A stretch of DNA of 64,000 nt, taken from NCBI RefSeq assembly GCF_001748225.1, contig NZ_BDFE01000015.1:425437-489436 (forward strand). Direction: 5' to 3'. The stretch's first letter is position 1, and the number at the start of each line of letters is the position of its first letter. The translations under genes were made by a program, and so were the position numbers. Of this stretch, positions 44,711 to 52,406 are shown in pieces. The notes under the pieces are model-generated. The model saw only the letters and a program-made list of their open reading frames with translations. It did no database searches and was not told where the DNA came from. This DNA is from Desulfoplanes formicivorans (GTDB lineage: Bacteria; Desulfobacterota; Desulfovibrionia; Desulfovibrionales; Desulfomicrobiaceae).

Positions 44711-45781
44711 CTACAGATTCTCGAGTTTTTGTGCAAGCCATTGCGCGAACCAGAGGGATGTGTTGGCGCGGGCAATGAACGCAAGGCGGGTTGTCAGTTC
44801 GAACAGGTGTGGGCAGTCCCAGTTGCCGAGTTTGATGCCGTCTTTGGGCGTGCAGACAATGTTCGTGGCCCGGGACGCAAGAGCGAGTTGCGTGATCCGG
44901 GCCCTGTCGTCCCGGCAAAAGGCATGGTGATCCGGGAAAAACAGGGTTTTTATGGGAGCATATCCCAGCAGTTCCCTGGCTGTACATTGGACGCGTTCAG
45001 GGTTGGCGATCCCCGTGAACAATACATATGGTGCATTGTCCAGATGATGGATGCGTTCTCCTGTCTGGATCCGGGTGAGGCCCGTGGGCACGAGGCGGGC
45101 AAAGAAGATGGGACGGCCAAAAGATTGCAGCCGATCCATGGCCATGGGAAAAAGCCGATCAAGGGATGAACCCGTGACATTGACGACAAAGGCGTGGGCT
45201 CGGGCAAGAGCCTTTTTGCCTTCCCGCCAGGAACCGGCAGGAAGGACCCTGTTCCATCCCTGATCCAGATCCTGTTCTGCCAATACAACGATGTTGATGT
45301 CTCTGCAGGCTGCAAGATGCTGGAACCCGTCGTCCAGAACGAACAGGTCGGGGGCCAATGAGCGCTGGGCCCAGGGCCCGCTGCGTATCCGTTTGGGATC
45401 GACCACCACATGAGCATGTTGGTGGCGTCGGGCCAGCATGAGGGGTTCGTCACCGGATTGGTCGGGAGAGCTGTCCGGGGTGACATGAAAGGGAAGGTGG
45501 GGGGGGTGTGCGTGATATCCTCGGGTGAGGACCACCGGATGCATACCGGCTGTTTTCGCCCAGTCGAGAAGCCAGGAAACCAGAGGTGTTTTGCCGGTAC
45601 CTCCCCAGGAGATGTTGCCAACGGCAATGCAGGGAACGTCCGGACGCCACGAGGCCATCAGATGATGTTCAAACGCCCGGGCGCGAATCTGCATGAGCCA
45701 GGCATACAGGTGACCCAGAGGCGAGAGCAGAGGTGCCAGGCGGGATTGCCAGATGAGGGGATTCACTGAATGCGTCCTCAA
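44711..45781 (-). CDS. lpxK: Tetraacyldisaccharide 4'-kinase
   Basis: 356 residues. The Walker A motif is in GNISWGGTGKTPLVSWL, followed by TRGYHAHPP and LDDGFQHLAACRDINIVVL, all typical of LpxK. It phosphorylates the lipid A disaccharide precursor at the inner face of the cytoplasmic membrane, so the organism makes lipid A and is Gram-negative. An N-terminal hydrophobic segment (PLLSPLGHLYAWLM) anchors it. It lies 105 bases upstream of rnr on the same strand. Confidence 0.95.
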   Translation of the reverse strand: MRTHSVNPLIWQSRLAPLLSPLGHLYAWLMQIRARAFEHHLMASWRPDVPCIAVGNISWGGTGKTPLVSWLLDWAKTAGMHPVVLTRGYHAHPPHLPFHVTPDSSPDQSGDEPLMLARRHQHAHVVVDPKRIRSGPWAQRSLAPDLFVLDDGFQHLAACRDINIVVLAEQDLDQGWNRVLPAGSWREGKKALARAHAFVVNVTGSSLDRLFPMAMDRLQSFGRPIFFARLVPTGLTRIQTGERIHHLDNAPYVLFTGIANPERVQCTARELLGYAPIKTLFFPDHHAFCRDDRARITQLALASRATNIVCTPKDGIKLGNWDCPHLFELTTRLAFIARANTSLWFAQWLAQKLENL

Positions 45782-45790
45782 GGAGATGAA

Positions 45791-45823
45791 GAAAAAGGGG
45801 CAAGCCCCAAACGAGCCTGCCCC
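45791..45823 (-). terminator. Intrinsic terminator after the BI-1 family gene
   Basis: On the minus strand GGGGCAGGC pairs with GCTTGCCCC (one G-T pair) and is followed by TTTTTC. It lies about 25 bases past the stop at 45850 and before lpxK. Confidence 0.7.
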
Positions 45824-45849
45824 AAGGGAAACTGCATCACAACGAGCAC

Positions 45850-46560
45850 TTACTCCCTGGCTTGGCCAAAGAAGCGCAAGAGCATGAGAAAGAGGTTGAT
45901 GAAATCCAGGTACAGGGTCAGGGCTCCGAGAATGGTTCCCCTGCGGATGGCGGTGCCGTCATCCATGGGCGCGGACTGGCCCATGACCTTGAGCTTCTGG
46001 GTGTCATAGGCGGTCAGGCCCACAAATACCAGCACGCCGATGCCGCTGATGGCAAATTCAAGACCCGGACTTTTGAGGAAGATGTTCACGATGGACGCCA
46101 GGATGATGCCCACCAGACCCATGAACATGAAACTGCCCATGGAGGTCAGATCCTTTTTGGTAACCATGCCGTAGACGCTCATGGCCCCGAACATGCCGGC
46201 GCAGATGACAAAGGTGCCGACAACGGAACTGCCCGTATAGGCGAGGAGAATGGCCGAGAGGGTCACGCCGTTGAGTCCGCTGTAAAGCAGGAAGAGCCCG
46301 CTGGCCGTGGATGCGGAAAGTTTGCTGATTCCGCCGCTGATGCCCATGACCAGCCCGAACTCGGCAATGATCAATCCCCAGAACAGGATGGGATTGCCAA
46401 AGATGGCCTGGACAAGGGTGGGGCTGGATGCGACCAGATAGGCGGTGATGGCGGTCAGGGCCAGGCCACCGGCCATCCACTGGTACACTCCGCGCAGAAA
46501 CGCGTTCAGGACCTCGGTCTGGGGAACGGTTCTGGTAGCTGCGGTACGAAAATCTGCCAT
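45850..46560 (-). CDS. Bax inhibitor-1 / YccA family membrane protein
   Basis: 236 residues with seven hydrophobic segments. Family-typical parts are TEVLNAFLRGVYQWMAGGLALTAI near the N-terminus, LLAYTGSSVVGTFVICAGMFG in the middle and FVGLTAYDTQKLK followed by ALTLYLDFINLFLMLLRFFG near the C-terminus. Relatives include E. coli YbhL/YccA and bacterial calcium-leak channels; YccA modulates FtsH. Length and motifs are normal. It has its own terminator and lies divergent from the riboswitch-pilin region. Confidence 0.92.
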   Translation of the reverse strand: MADFRTAATRTVPQTEVLNAFLRGVYQWMAGGLALTAITAYLVASSPTLVQAIFGNPILFWGLIIAEFGLVMGISGGISKLSASTASGLFLLYSGLNGVTLSAILLAYTGSSVVGTFVICAGMFGAMSVYGMVTKKDLTSMGSFMFMGLVGIILASIVNIFLKSPGLEFAISGIGVLVFVGLTAYDTQKLKVMGQSAPMDDGTAIRRGTILGALTLYLDFINLFLMLLRFFGQARE

Positions 46561-46860
46561 GGTGGAGCCTCCGAAAAAAGGGAAAAGGTTGTTTCGTTTG
46601 TCGATTGTAAGTTGGAATATATAAGGGTCAGGAACGGCAAGTCAAGGGCGGACAAAGCTCATGGCGGGCTGAATCAGGCCGGGACCCTGAAGATCATGGG
46701 GCCGGGTGTCTGCATGGTTCAAGGTTTGTTGCGGCTGCTTCAGACTGTAGAGGGTATGCACGTTCCGGCTCCATGGTACTTTAGGCAACAACCTTGGATC
46801 ATGCATGAAAATCAGGGCGCAGGGGAAGCAGGCGGGAGCCGATGCCTGTTCAATTGGGTG
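46561..46860. other. Intergenic region with no recognised gene
   Basis: About 300 bases between the divergent BI-1 family gene and the pilin riboswitch. Frames here are short and lack ribosome-binding sites. It should contain the BI-1 gene promoter. Confidence 0.6.
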
Positions 46861-46890
46861 TTGACACTAAAAAGAATATGTCCGTAGAAG
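46861..46890 (+). promoter_or_regulatory. Candidate promoter of the riboswitch-pilin transcript
   Basis: TTGACA at 46861-46866 matches the -35 consensus. TAGAAG at 46885-46890, 18 bases later, is a weak -10. Transcription would begin near 46897, about 45-55 bases before the riboswitch core. Confidence 0.45.
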
Positions 46891-46939
46891 ATACTCCAGC
46901 AGCCAACATAAACCATGTGTCGGCCCCGGAAGATTCCGG

Positions 46940-47026
46940 GAAGCCGTAGCAGCCAAAGCCAAACCTGTCGCGAGGCAGGGACGGAAAGCCACGGGTCTTG
47001 CACTGATCAAGATAGCCGGGTTGCCT
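46940..47026 (+). ncRNA. Cyclic-di-GMP class I riboswitch (GEMM)
   Basis: The core reads CCAAACC, a P2 hairpin CCTGTC-GCGA-GGCAGG capped by a GNRA loop, GGGACGGAAAGCC (consensus GGACGCAAAGCC), a P3 stem TCTTG/CAAGA, and GATAGCCGGGTTGCC. Order, spacing and the tetraloop match the GEMM-I consensus. By hand alignment the base equivalent to G20 of the Vc2 RNA is G, which favours cyclic di-GMP over the cGAMP-selective variants. An intrinsic terminator follows at 47043 and a type IV pilin gene at 47251, a known arrangement for this class. A local GGDEF/EAL protein (30348) could set the ligand level. Confidence 0.9.
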
Positions 47027-47042
47027 GGTAGGGGAATATTGT

Positions 47043-47081
47043 ACCGGGTTACCTGCAAAGCAAGGTAAGTCGGTTTTTTTG
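47043..47081 (+). terminator. Intrinsic terminator forming the riboswitch expression platform
   Basis: ACCGGGTTACCT pairs with AGGTAAGTCGGT (one mismatch, one wobble) and runs directly into TTTTTTT. It starts 17 bases after the aptamer and lies well before the pilin ATG, so transcription must pass it to express the pilin. The aptamer's GGGTTGCC and the terminator's GGGTTACC are similar, which could allow alternative pairing. Confidence 0.85.
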
Positions 47082-47174
47082 TTGGCCACATTCCCCACAC
47101 GGGTAGGCGATCAAAGTCCCGCAAACGGGAAGGAGGAAACGCCTATGATCTAGCTGCCGAGTCAAGGATGAAAA

Positions 47175-47208
47175 GGGTTGTCATAATTTTGGGAAACGAT
47201 TACAACCC
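47175..47208 (+). promoter_or_regulatory. Leader hairpin before the pilin gene
   Basis: GGGTTGT pairs with ACAACCC around a 20-base AT-rich loop, 42 bases before the pilin start. There is no T tract. It may shape or stabilise the 5' end of the pilin mRNA. Confidence 0.4.
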
Positions 47209-47250
47209 ACACCCAAATTATTGTTCGATTTCAACACGAGGAGGCATGGC

Positions 47251-47607
47251 ATGGTACGGAAGAACGAAAAAGGTTTTACCCTGGTGGAACTTCTGATTGT
47301 TGTTGCCATCATTGGTATTTTGGCGGCTGTGGCCATTCCGCAGTTTACCAAATATAAGAAGAATGCTGTAGCGGCAAAAGCGCAGGCAAATCTGACAACT
47401 TGCGTGACAGAGCTCGCCGCATTATTTGCCACGGAAGGCAATGATACCATGAATTGCAATGTTGGAGATGGTAACAGTACAAAGTTATCGATCAATGGAA
47501 CTACTGGTATTGTGACGATGGATCCTTTTTCTGGAGAAATTGATAGCTATACAGTTAATTGCGAAATTAGCGGCGAAAATGAAGTTTCATGTAATGCCAC
47601 ATCTTGA
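47251..47607 (+). CDS. Type IV pilin with four cysteines
   Basis: 118 residues. A short positively charged leader MVRKNEKG is followed by the prepilin peptidase site and methylated N-terminal helix, FTLVELLIVVAIIGILAAVA. The mature protein (about 110 residues) has four cysteines (TTCVTE, MNCNV, VNCEI, VSCNA), enough for two disulfides, and few aromatic residues in its globular part. It would be assembled into a type IV pilus or pseudopilus; assembly genes are not in the window. GAGGAGG lies 8-14 bases before the ATG at 47251, which is preferred to TTG 47221. It is controlled by the riboswitch upstream and followed by its own terminator. Confidence 0.92.
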   Translation: MVRKNEKGFTLVELLIVVAIIGILAAVAIPQFTKYKKNAVAAKAQANLTTCVTELAALFATEGNDTMNCNVGDGNSTKLSINGTTGIVTMDPFSGEIDSYTVNCEISGENEVSCNATS

Positions 47608-47635
47608 TGCTCGTTTCAAAGTGATTGCATGATTG

Positions 47636-47679
47636 TGCGACAGTTTGTGATCTGCTGGTCACAGGCTGTCGCATTTTTT
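47636..47679 (+). terminator. Intrinsic terminator after the pilin gene
   Basis: TGCGACAG pairs with CTGTCGCA, with an inner TGTGA/TCACA stem, followed by TTTTTT. It separates the pilin from the VKOR-thioredoxin gene, likely keeping pilin mRNA far more abundant. Confidence 0.88.
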
Positions 47680-47710
47680 GGATTAAATATTTCAAATGGA
47701 ATTGTTTCTA

Positions 47711-48736
47711 ATGCAATTGATAACGGTAAAACGGACTTTACTTAAAGTATTTCTTGTCCTTTTTGCCATCACCCTGACTGTTGATGTCTATCTCCAGGCC
47801 ACCCGTCATGCCAGCCTGTGTTCCACAGCCTCTTGTCAGGTGGTGGGGGAATATGTCCGCTTTGGGGAGCTCATGCTGGTCAAGGCAGGGGCCATTTTTT
47901 TCTGGGTTCTCTGGCTGCTGGTCTTTTTTGCCGGACGGTATGACAAAAAATGGCTGTGGGGGCTGGTGACCCTGGTTCTCATGGGGGCCATGGCCTTTGA
48001 TGGCGGGCTCCTTGGTTTCCAGTTCGTGGGGTTGGGCGAGCATTGTCAGCTGTGCATGGGCGTTGGCGCGGCCCTGTTTGTGGTGGTGGCCCTGTTCGCC
48101 TGGGTGCGCAAGTCCTGGCTCATGCTTCTCCTTGGAGTTGCCGTGTGGTGCGGAGGGTTTGCCGCCAATTCGGTCCTTCAGTTTACCACCCAGCTTCCGG
48201 CCTTGTCCGAGACCGCATTTCTGTCATGGCCCGAGTCCAGAACCGGAGGCACTTCAAACCATATTCCCAGGTATCATCTTTTTTTCAGCCTGCACTGCGG
48301 TCATTGCAGCAAGGTGATTGCCAATCTGGCCGTGAACAAGACGGATCAGGCCGACTGGACCTTTCATGTCATGGATGGTCAGGAGGAGGATCTGCTCCGA
48401 TTGTCCCATATTTTGTCGGCCAAGATGACGGCAGAAAATCCGTTTTTGGAGATTCTTCACTGGGAAAGTGAGGAACAGGTGCCGGACACGGCCATTCCCG
48501 AGTCCCTGCGCGAGGCCGTTGAGCAGGCCACCATCTATTTTGCCCGCAGTCGGTTCAGCGGAGTGCCCATGCTCATTGCTGACGAGCGCCCCGGGGTCAG
48601 GCTGGTTCTGTCGGGAGCAAACAGTATTCTGGCTTATCTGCATCAGGAAGGCATTATCAGAAATGTGATCCATTTCGGGGCTCCCAGAGACGAGGAAGAT
48701 GATCCTTTGCCAGCTGAAGCCCTTGAAGGGTCTTAG
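47711..48736 (+). CDS. VKOR-like disulfide-forming enzyme fused to thioredoxin-like domain
   Basis: 341 residues. The N-terminal half is a four- to five-helix membrane domain of the vitamin K epoxide reductase family, with loop cysteines CSTASC (37, 42) and the catalytic pair CQLC (112, 115). The C-terminal half is a periplasmic thioredoxin-like domain with CGHC (196-199) and a cis-Pro-type GVPML. Such fusions oxidise secreted proteins and pass electrons to quinone, replacing DsbB plus DsbA. The adjacent four-cysteine pilin is an obvious candidate substrate (inference). Starts at 47711 or 47696 are both possible; neither has a strong ribosome-binding site. Confidence 0.88.
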   Translation: MQLITVKRTLLKVFLVLFAITLTVDVYLQATRHASLCSTASCQVVGEYVRFGELMLVKAGAIFFWVLWLLVFFAGRYDKKWLWGLVTLVLMGAMAFDGGLLGFQFVGLGEHCQLCMGVGAALFVVVALFAWVRKSWLMLLLGVAVWCGGFAANSVLQFTTQLPALSETAFLSWPESRTGGTSNHIPRYHLFFSLHCGHCSKVIANLAVNKTDQADWTFHVMDGQEEDLLRLSHILSAKMTAENPFLEILHWESEEQVPDTAIPESLREAVEQATIYFARSRFSGVPMLIADERPGVRLVLSGANSILAYLHQEGIIRNVIHFGAPRDEEDDPLPAEALEGS

Positions 48737-48769
48737 GATGATACAGGGGTTTGCTGTTCGTTTGCCATC

Positions 48770-48802
48770 ATGAAAAAGGTCGCCATTGGCGACCTTTTTC
48801 AT
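48770..48802. terminator. Bidirectional terminator between convergent genes
   Basis: ATGAAAAAGGTCGCC pairs perfectly with GGCGACCTTTTTCAT around ATT. It serves the VKOR-thioredoxin gene and the antiporter gene ending at 48837. Confidence 0.88.
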
Positions 48803-48836
48803 TGCTATGAGCAGGAAAGGGAGGGCGGCAACAACC

Positions 48837-49775
48837 CTAACCCATGAAATCCCAGATCCAGCGGCCCAGATTGATGAGAATGAGCAAGGTGCCTTCCAGC
48901 CTGCCGACCTTCCATCCGGAGCGCATGAAAATGAGCACCAGAAAGACCATGGTCACCAATGCGTACAGGCTGGGCAGGGCTGTGGGGGAGATGTCCAGGG
49001 GGCGGAGGATACACGTCATGCCCAGCACACCGGCAAAGTTGAAGAAGTCACTGCCCAGCAGATTGCCAAGGAGCATATCGCTTTTGCCCCGCAGGGAAGC
49101 AGCCAGGCAGGTGATCAGTTCCGGCAGGGAGGTACCTGCCGCCACAATGGTCACGCCAATGACCCATTTGCTCACCCCCATGAACTCGGCCAGAAAGGTG
49201 GCTGATTCCACCATGAAGTGACCGCCCAGGGAAATACTCACAAATCCGGCCAGCAATAGGGGGTAATCTTTCCAGGTTGCTGGTCGCTGGGAGGGCAGTT
49301 CAAGGCCGGAAAGTTCCTTGCGTCCCCGGATGATGAGAAATCCGATATAGACCACAAGAAGGCTCAGCAGCACGATTCCTTCGATGCGGCCCATGTACAG
49401 ATTCAGGGAGAAGAGCATGACAAGGATGGTCATGGCCCACAAAAAAAGGCCATCCCTGTAGACCAGGGTCGCATGGGTGGTGATGGGTTTGATCACGGCC
49501 ATGAGCCCGAGGATGAGCCCGAGATTGAAGATGTTCGAGCCCACGATGTTGGAGAGGGAGATGTCGCCGAGGCCCTTGAAGGCGGCTGTGGCCGAAACCA
49601 GGAATTCGGGCGCTGACGTACCAAAGGCCACTACGGTCAGCCCGATAACCAGTTCGGACATGTTGTACTTGCGGGCAATGGCCGCGGCGCTGTCAACAAT
49701 CCAATTGGCGCCTTTCCAGAGGAGAAAGGCACTGAGCGCCAGCATGGCGATGTTAACGATTATTTCCGTATCCAT
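48837..49775 (-). CDS. Calcium/sodium antiporter (CaCA family, YrbG-like)
   Basis: 312 residues with about ten membrane helices in two inverted halves. Each half carries an alpha-repeat with the ion-binding acidic residue: VVAFGTSAPEFLVS and VAAGTSLPELITC, followed by NIVGSNIFNLGL and NLLGSDFFNFAGVLG. It exchanges calcium for sodium or protons across the inner membrane. Start ATG 49775 follows GTGGA; GTG 49787 is an alternative. Its start overlaps the end of the PP-loop gene by 16 bases, so the two are translated as an operon. Confidence 0.92.
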   Translation of the reverse strand: MDTEIIVNIAMLALSAFLLWKGANWIVDSAAAIARKYNMSELVIGLTVVAFGTSAPEFLVSATAAFKGLGDISLSNIVGSNIFNLGLILGLMAVIKPITTHATLVYRDGLFLWAMTILVMLFSLNLYMGRIEGIVLLSLLVVYIGFLIIRGRKELSGLELPSQRPATWKDYPLLLAGFVSISLGGHFMVESATFLAEFMGVSKWVIGVTIVAAGTSLPELITCLAASLRGKSDMLLGNLLGSDFFNFAGVLGMTCILRPLDISPTALPSLYALVTMVFLVLIFMRSGWKVGRLEGTLLILINLGRWIWDFMG

Positions 49776-50818
49776 GATTGTTTCCACTCTTGGGCTTCAG
49801 TCCATTGGGGGGGAGCCCATCCCTGCTTGTCACCCCGGTCGGGCATGACCGAGACAATCTGCTTGTTTGCACCATGGCCAATCACCACATCCACGCGGCG
49901 CAGGGATTGTTTGGCCTTGGGGGAAAACGAGGCCACCAGGGCCGCAGCTTCCCGGAGACGGTCTTCATCCCAGGAAACTTTGGGCAAGGGGCGGCCGATA
50001 CCTATGGGGCCAGGAAAATCGGCCAGCCGGAAGTGGTAATCACTGTCCTGGTGCAGTCCCTCAAGGCGTTTGTTGTCGCGCTGATCCCGGCCTATGGTCA
50101 GCCAAAGGCCCTGTTTCCAATATTGCCTGCCCACATTGGCCAGGTGGAAATCCGCTGCCGCAGGGCTCGGATGGTTCCTGAACACGGGAACATACCTGAC
50201 AGCTGCTTCGGCATCAGTGAGGCGGCACCCACCGGCTGGCGTGGGTATTTCGGTGATCCCCATCTCCCTGGCCATCCTGAGCTGGGCCTTGCGGCCTCGT
50301 CCCCACAAGCCCAGGAGTTTGGAACGGTCCACGAGGCCCTGTTCCTCCATGGGGGTGGGTTTGAGGCGCAGGGCGCTTAACGGGGAAAGAACCAGGTCCC
50401 TGACGCCGGCGTCCCGATCAACAATATTGATGGCGTCCCTGCGCTGGGACATGGGGCGCTGACCAACCACGGTGCCGGAAATGATGAAGCTGGCTCCGTA
50501 ATGGGCCAGCAGTTCCCTGGCCTTGGTGAACATGAGAATTTTGCAATCAATGCACGGATTGAGAACCTTGCCGAATCCCTGGGTGGGTCCAGCAAGGAGC
50601 ATGCGCACAAAGTCTTCTCCCACATCATGGATAGCAATGGGAACGCCATACAGCTTTTCCCACCGTTTGACCGCGTCCGGATCCCCGAAAAACGGGGACA
50701 CAAAATGGATGCCCAGGACAGGGATATTCTGGCTCTGGATGACCTTGGTGGCCAGAATGCTGTCCAGGCCGCCCGAAAACAAGGATAATGCCTGATACTG
50801 TGTTCGTCGTGTTTGCAT
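49760..50818 (-). CDS. PP-loop ATPase, MnmA/ThiI-like tRNA sulfurtransferase family
   Basis: 352 residues. The ATP-pyrophosphatase loop LFSGGLDSILA near the N-terminus and the cysteine pair NPCIDCK at about 85-91 resemble the MnmA/TtuA-type thiolation enzymes. The middle part has PAGGCRLTDAEAA, and the C-terminal 120 residues form a further domain seen in deltaproteobacterial proteins annotated as thiouridylase-like. It probably adenylates a tRNA base (or another acceptor) for sulfur insertion. It overlaps the antiporter gene downstream. The exact substrate is uncertain; a canonical mnmA may be elsewhere. Confidence 0.75.
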   Translation of the reverse strand: MQTRRTQYQALSLFSGGLDSILATKVIQSQNIPVLGIHFVSPFFGDPDAVKRWEKLYGVPIAIHDVGEDFVRMLLAGPTQGFGKVLNPCIDCKILMFTKARELLAHYGASFIISGTVVGQRPMSQRRDAINIVDRDAGVRDLVLSPLSALRLKPTPMEEQGLVDRSKLLGLWGRGRKAQLRMAREMGITEIPTPAGGCRLTDAEAAVRYVPVFRNHPSPAAADFHLANVGRQYWKQGLWLTIGRDQRDNKRLEGLHQDSDYHFRLADFPGPIGIGRPLPKVSWDEDRLREAAALVASFSPKAKQSLRRVDVVIGHGANKQIVSVMPDRGDKQGWAPPQWTEAQEWKQSWIRK

Positions 50819-51182
50819 GGGGCGGACCTAGCCGAGTCTTCCTGGTTAGGCAATCCTGGATTTGGGGGCAAGGTCGCCCAGGGTTTGCAAAGGGGGGTAT
50901 CGGTTGATGGTCCTGTTTTTCCTTGACAATAAAAAATCTTATTTACCAGATAGTTAGGCTTCTTTGCCTGATGCGTACTTGCCCTACGGAAATGATTTTG
51001 GTATTAAAACCTGTTTCGGTCCCGAAATCCGGAAGGCTGAGTTGCTGGCATGGTCAACCGACTCCGTTCTCGGCTGGAAAGGGTTCCTTTTGTATTTTTG
51101 GGGAGCAGGAAGGGTTTTCATCTTCCATGCTCTTTGTTTTGTTCGCTGTCCTTGATGCAATCACAATCACATGGAGTACCCT
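50819..51182. other. Intergenic region upstream of recA
   Basis: About 364 bases between the divergent PP-loop gene and recA. TTGACA occurs at 50923-50928, but no good -10 lies at the right distance, and I could not identify a LexA box. No gene recognised. Confidence 0.5.
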
Positions 51183-52247
51183 ATGGCTCGCAAGACGACA
51201 AACATTCCTCCCGAGCAGATGAAGAAAGAGGCCCTGGATACGGCCATCACCACCATCGAACGCAAGTTCGGCCAGGGAGCGGTCATGCGATTGGCCGACT
51301 CCGCGCATCAGACCATTCCATCCATTCCAACGGGGTCCATTGGTCTGGATCTGGCCCTGGGTATCGGGGGAATTCCCCGTGGCAGGGTTATTGAGATCTA
51401 TGGTCCCGAGTCTTCGGGCAAGACCACTCAGGCCCTGCACGTCATTGCCGAAGCCCAGAAGCAGGGAGGTACTGCCGCATTCATTGACGCCGAGCATGCC
51501 CTTGATGTCAAATATGCTAAGCGGTTAGGGGTGAATACCGACGAATTGGTGGTTTCCCAGCCCGATTACGGGGAGCAGGCCCTGGAAATCGCGGATCTGC
51601 TGGTCCGTTCCGGTGGGGTCGATGTGGTGGTGGTGGACTCGGTGGCAGCCCTTATTCCCCAAGCTGAGCTTGAAGGAAGCATGGGGGAAACCCAGGTGGG
51701 CGGTCATGCCCGGCTCATGTCCCATGCCATGCGCAAACTGACCGGGACCATTCACCGTTCCATGACGTCCATTATTTTCATCAATCAGATCCGCATGAAA
51801 ATCGGCATGATGGGCTATGGCAGTCCTGAAACCACCACGGGCGGCAATGCCCTGAAGTTTTATGCCTCCATTCGTCTGGACATCCGCAAGATCCAGACCC
51901 TCAAGGACAAGGACGAGGTGTACGGCAACCGGGTCCGGGTCAAGGTGGTCAAGAACAAGGTGGCACCGCCCTTCAGAGAGGCCCAGTACGATATCCTCTA
52001 TGGTCAGGGTATTTCCCGTGAAGGAGAGCTCCTGGATCTGGGCGTTGATTACAAGGTGGTGGACAAGAGCGGCTCCTGGTACGCCTTTGGTTCCGAGCGT
52101 CTGGGACAGGGCAAGGAGAATGTGCGCGCCTTTCTGCAGGAAAATACCGATATCCGGCAGCAGATCGAGGATGCCCTGCTGGTCAAGCTGGGGGTCAAGG
52201 AGCCTGCTGCCCAGGAACCCGTTGTTCCCGAAGAAGAGGGAGCATAG
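51183..52247 (+). CDS. recA: Recombinase RecA
   Basis: 354 residues. Walker A is GPESSGKTT and Walker B is [12 protein letters not shown]. The loop-2 segment [31 protein letters not shown] is also present. It forms filaments on single-stranded DNA for recombination and SOS induction. The start MARKTTN at 51183 has GGAG 7-10 bases upstream, and the alternative ATG at 51171 is disfavoured. Length is normal. No recX follows; a heptamer-repeat hairpin lies directly after the stop and then alaS begins. Confidence 0.98.
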   Translation: MARKTTNIPPEQMKKEALDTAITTIERKFGQGAVMRLADSAHQTIPSIPTGSIGLDLALGIGGIPRGRVIEIYGPESSGKTTQALHVIAEAQKQGGTAAFIDAEHALDVKYAKRLGVNTDELVVSQPDYGEQALEIADLLVRSGGVDVVVVDSVAALIPQAELEGSMGETQVGGHARLMSHAMRKLTGTIHRSMTSIIFINQIRMKIGMMGYGSPETTTGGNALKFYASIRLDIRKIQTLKDKDEVYGNRVRVKVVKNKVAPPFREAQYDILYGQGISREGELLDLGVDYKVVDKSGSWYAFGSERLGQGKENVRAFLQENTDIRQQIEDALLVKLGVKEPAAQEPVVPEEEGA

Positions 52248-52300
52248 TGTGGTTGTGCGCAGCAGATACTCCTTTCCGTTTGCTGACTGCGCATTGTGCA
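52247..52300. repeat. Heptamer-based inverted repeat element, copy B (short)
   Basis: Left arm GTTGTGCGCAGCAGA and right arm TGCTGACTGCGCATTGTGCA are imperfect inverted repeats around a short AT-rich loop. The shared TGCGCAG units match copies A (20818) and C (61163). It lies directly behind recA. Confidence 0.55.
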
Positions 52301-52406
52301 TGATAATACAGCCCCTTTCCATGGTTTGAACAGGGCGGGCCGTGAGGGATTGAGCCCGCACGTGACTTTTTTTGAAGCATCAAGGAAGCATGAAGGAGAA
52401 CCCGTT

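Noticed and set aside
50900-51000. LexA/SOS box and promoter for recA
   Set aside because: TTGACA at 50923 has no convincing -10 at 16-19 bases, and I found no clear palindromic LexA-type site by eye.
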